From Scortum barcoo (lineage: Eukaryota; Chordata; Actinopteri; Centrarchiformes; Terapontidae): a DNA stretch of 64,000 bases. Both the position numbers and the translations under genes were made by a program. The notes beneath the pieces are model-generated. The model saw only the letters and a program-made list of their open reading frames with translations. It did not search any database and had not been told where the DNA came from. The stretch covers positions 2,573,501 through 2,637,500 of the forward strand of contig CM041544.1 of the NCBI GenBank assembly GCA_023238725.1. Direction: 5' to 3'. Positions 62,708 through 64,000 of the stretch are shown here, piece after piece. Each line of letters opens with the position of its first letter. Position 1 is the first letter of the stretch.

Positions 62708-63932
62708 CAATCCCAACTCCTAAACTGTTGGGATGCTGTTTAAAACATAAATGAATCAGAGCGCAATAAATTGCTAATCCTATTTTACATATATTCATTC
62801 GAAAGCAGTACAAAGAGAATACATTTAATGCTTTACCCTATTAACTTATATACTTAATATATGCTTATTTTTAATATGATGCCAGCAACAAGTGTCAAAA
62901 AAATTGGGACAGGGGCAAAAGTCAAGGAAAATCACAAAATCACAAAATGGCTATGTGGAACATTTCACAGGTTAACTGTGGATACGGACTATCATGATTG
63001 GTTAGGAAAGGGGCATCCTCGAAAGGCTCAGTTTTTCATAAGCAAGTGTGGGGCGACGCTCACTAAATTGTGTAAAACTACGTGGGCAAATAGTCTAACA
63101 GCTAAAGAACAGCATGTCTCAATGCACAATATCAAGGAATTTAGGGAATTTACAATCTACAACTCATAATATCATTAATAGATTCTGCACTGCATTGAAT
63201 ACATGGCACACTTCAGAAAACATAGCTATAAAGGCAAACTAAGACTGCAAAGCAAAAACTATACAACAACAACAACATCCAGACACTCTGGGCCTTGGTC
63301 ATTCTGAGACTAAGTCAAAGTAGACATCAAGTGTGCTGTGGTCTGTCCACATTTCAGAACTTTTTGGAAATCGTGGACATCGTGTCCTCCAGGCTAAGGA
63401 GGAAAAGGACCATCCAGATTGTTACCAGCTCAAAGTTCAAAAGCCAGCATCTGTGATGGTATGGGGGCGTGTTAGTGCCCATGGCATGGATAACTTTCAC
63501 ATCTGTGATGGCACCATTAATGCTGAAAGGTACAGACAAGTTTTGAAGAAACCTATGCTGCTATCCAGATCATGTCTTTTTCAGTCTCTGCTTATTTCAG
63601 CAAGACTACACCAAGACACATTCTGCATGTATTACAACAGTGTGTGACAGTGTGTAAAAACAGCGCAGGTATTAGGCTGGCCTGTCTATAGGTCTGACCT
63701 GTCTCCCACTGTAAATATTTGGTGCATCATGAAGTGCAAAATATGAAAACAGAGACCCAGGACTGAGCAACTGAAGGCGTATAAACAAAAATGGAAAAAA
63801 AACCCATAAATTAGTGAATTAGTGTCCTCCCAAACGCTGTGATGTGACACAATGGTAAACAAACTTCTGTCCCATCTTTTTTGGAATGTGTTTTAGGCAT
63901 CAAATTAAAAATTGCTATTTATTTACAAAAAC
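62708..63932 (+). pseudogene. decayed Tc1-like (Tc1/mariner) transposon
   Basis: Starts just after a TA dinucleotide with CAATCCCAACTCCT, close to the CAACCCCAATTCC-type end of a very common teleost Tc1 family. A degenerate DNA-binding part follows (KLCKTTWANSLTAKEQHVS, 63080-63120 region), then a recognisable catalytic-domain block at 63333-63600 (LFGNRGHRVLQAKEE, KPASVMVWGRVSAHGMDNFH, GTINAERYRQVL). The first catalytic Asp region (normally WSDES) reads WSVHIS, so a required residue is lost, and several hundred bases between the two parts are deleted. The GTCCCATCTTTTTTGGAATG segment (63869-63888) is the family's 3' region. Similarity stops near 63932, so the right terminal repeat is missing. 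Confidence 0.75.
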
Positions 63933-64000
63933 ATGGGGGAGATTGCATTGAAAGCTGAGGGGAAATCCACTCTGATGTAGGTGATGTTATTTTCAAGTGG

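Overview
This is a vertebrate, almost certainly teleost (percomorph-type), nuclear genome window. The evidence is long AT-rich non-coding stretches, short exons with GT/AG splice sites, many dinucleotide microsatellites, and several interspersed repeats I recognise as common in fish (L2 and Rex1-like LINEs, a Tc1-like element, a hAT transposon, hAT-type MITEs, an LTR element). There is no bacterial-style gene organisation. Family names are given from memory of consensus sequences; no database search was run.

Only two host genes can be read with confidence. A SOUL/heme-binding-protein gene lies on the minus strand (31737 down to 30027). Its four exons splice in phase to a 194-residue protein with a signal peptide. 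About 3 kb away and divergently oriented is the 5' part of a CCDC85 gene, best matching CCDC85A (exon 1 at 34710-34943, exon 2 at 35795-36875). It starts in a CpG-rich promoter, and its remaining exons were not found in the last 27 kb. Two weaker exon candidates are a single-transmembrane first exon on the minus strand (8033-8213) and an exon end at 1-53.

The rest is non-coding or transposon-derived. From left to right: a fish interspersed repeat (3.26-3.57 kb, with relatives at 12.7 and 24.5 kb); a pyrimidine-rich tract (5.23-5.63 kb); a second fish repeat (11 kb); a hAT-type MITE split by an L2 LINE (14.2-15.9 kb); a GC-rich LTR element in minus orientation with a 507-bp LTR and minisatellite-like interior (19.06-21.13 kb); two more MITE copies (28.4-28.8 and 33.86-34.12 kb); a Rex1-like LINE fragment containing a perfect 27-bp palindrome (40.6-41.3 kb); a nearly full-length hAT transposon with terminal repeats and an 8-bp target duplication (42826-46113); an oppositely oriented LINE fragment (47.9-48.4 kb); and a decayed Tc1-like element running toward the right edge (from 62.7 kb).

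I found no new multi-gene system. The most notable structural signals are the palindromic template-switch scar in the LINE, the well-preserved but disabled hAT element, the nested MITE/L2 insertion, and the LTR element whose reading frame starts 19 nt after the LTR and runs into proline/alanine-rich tandem repeats.
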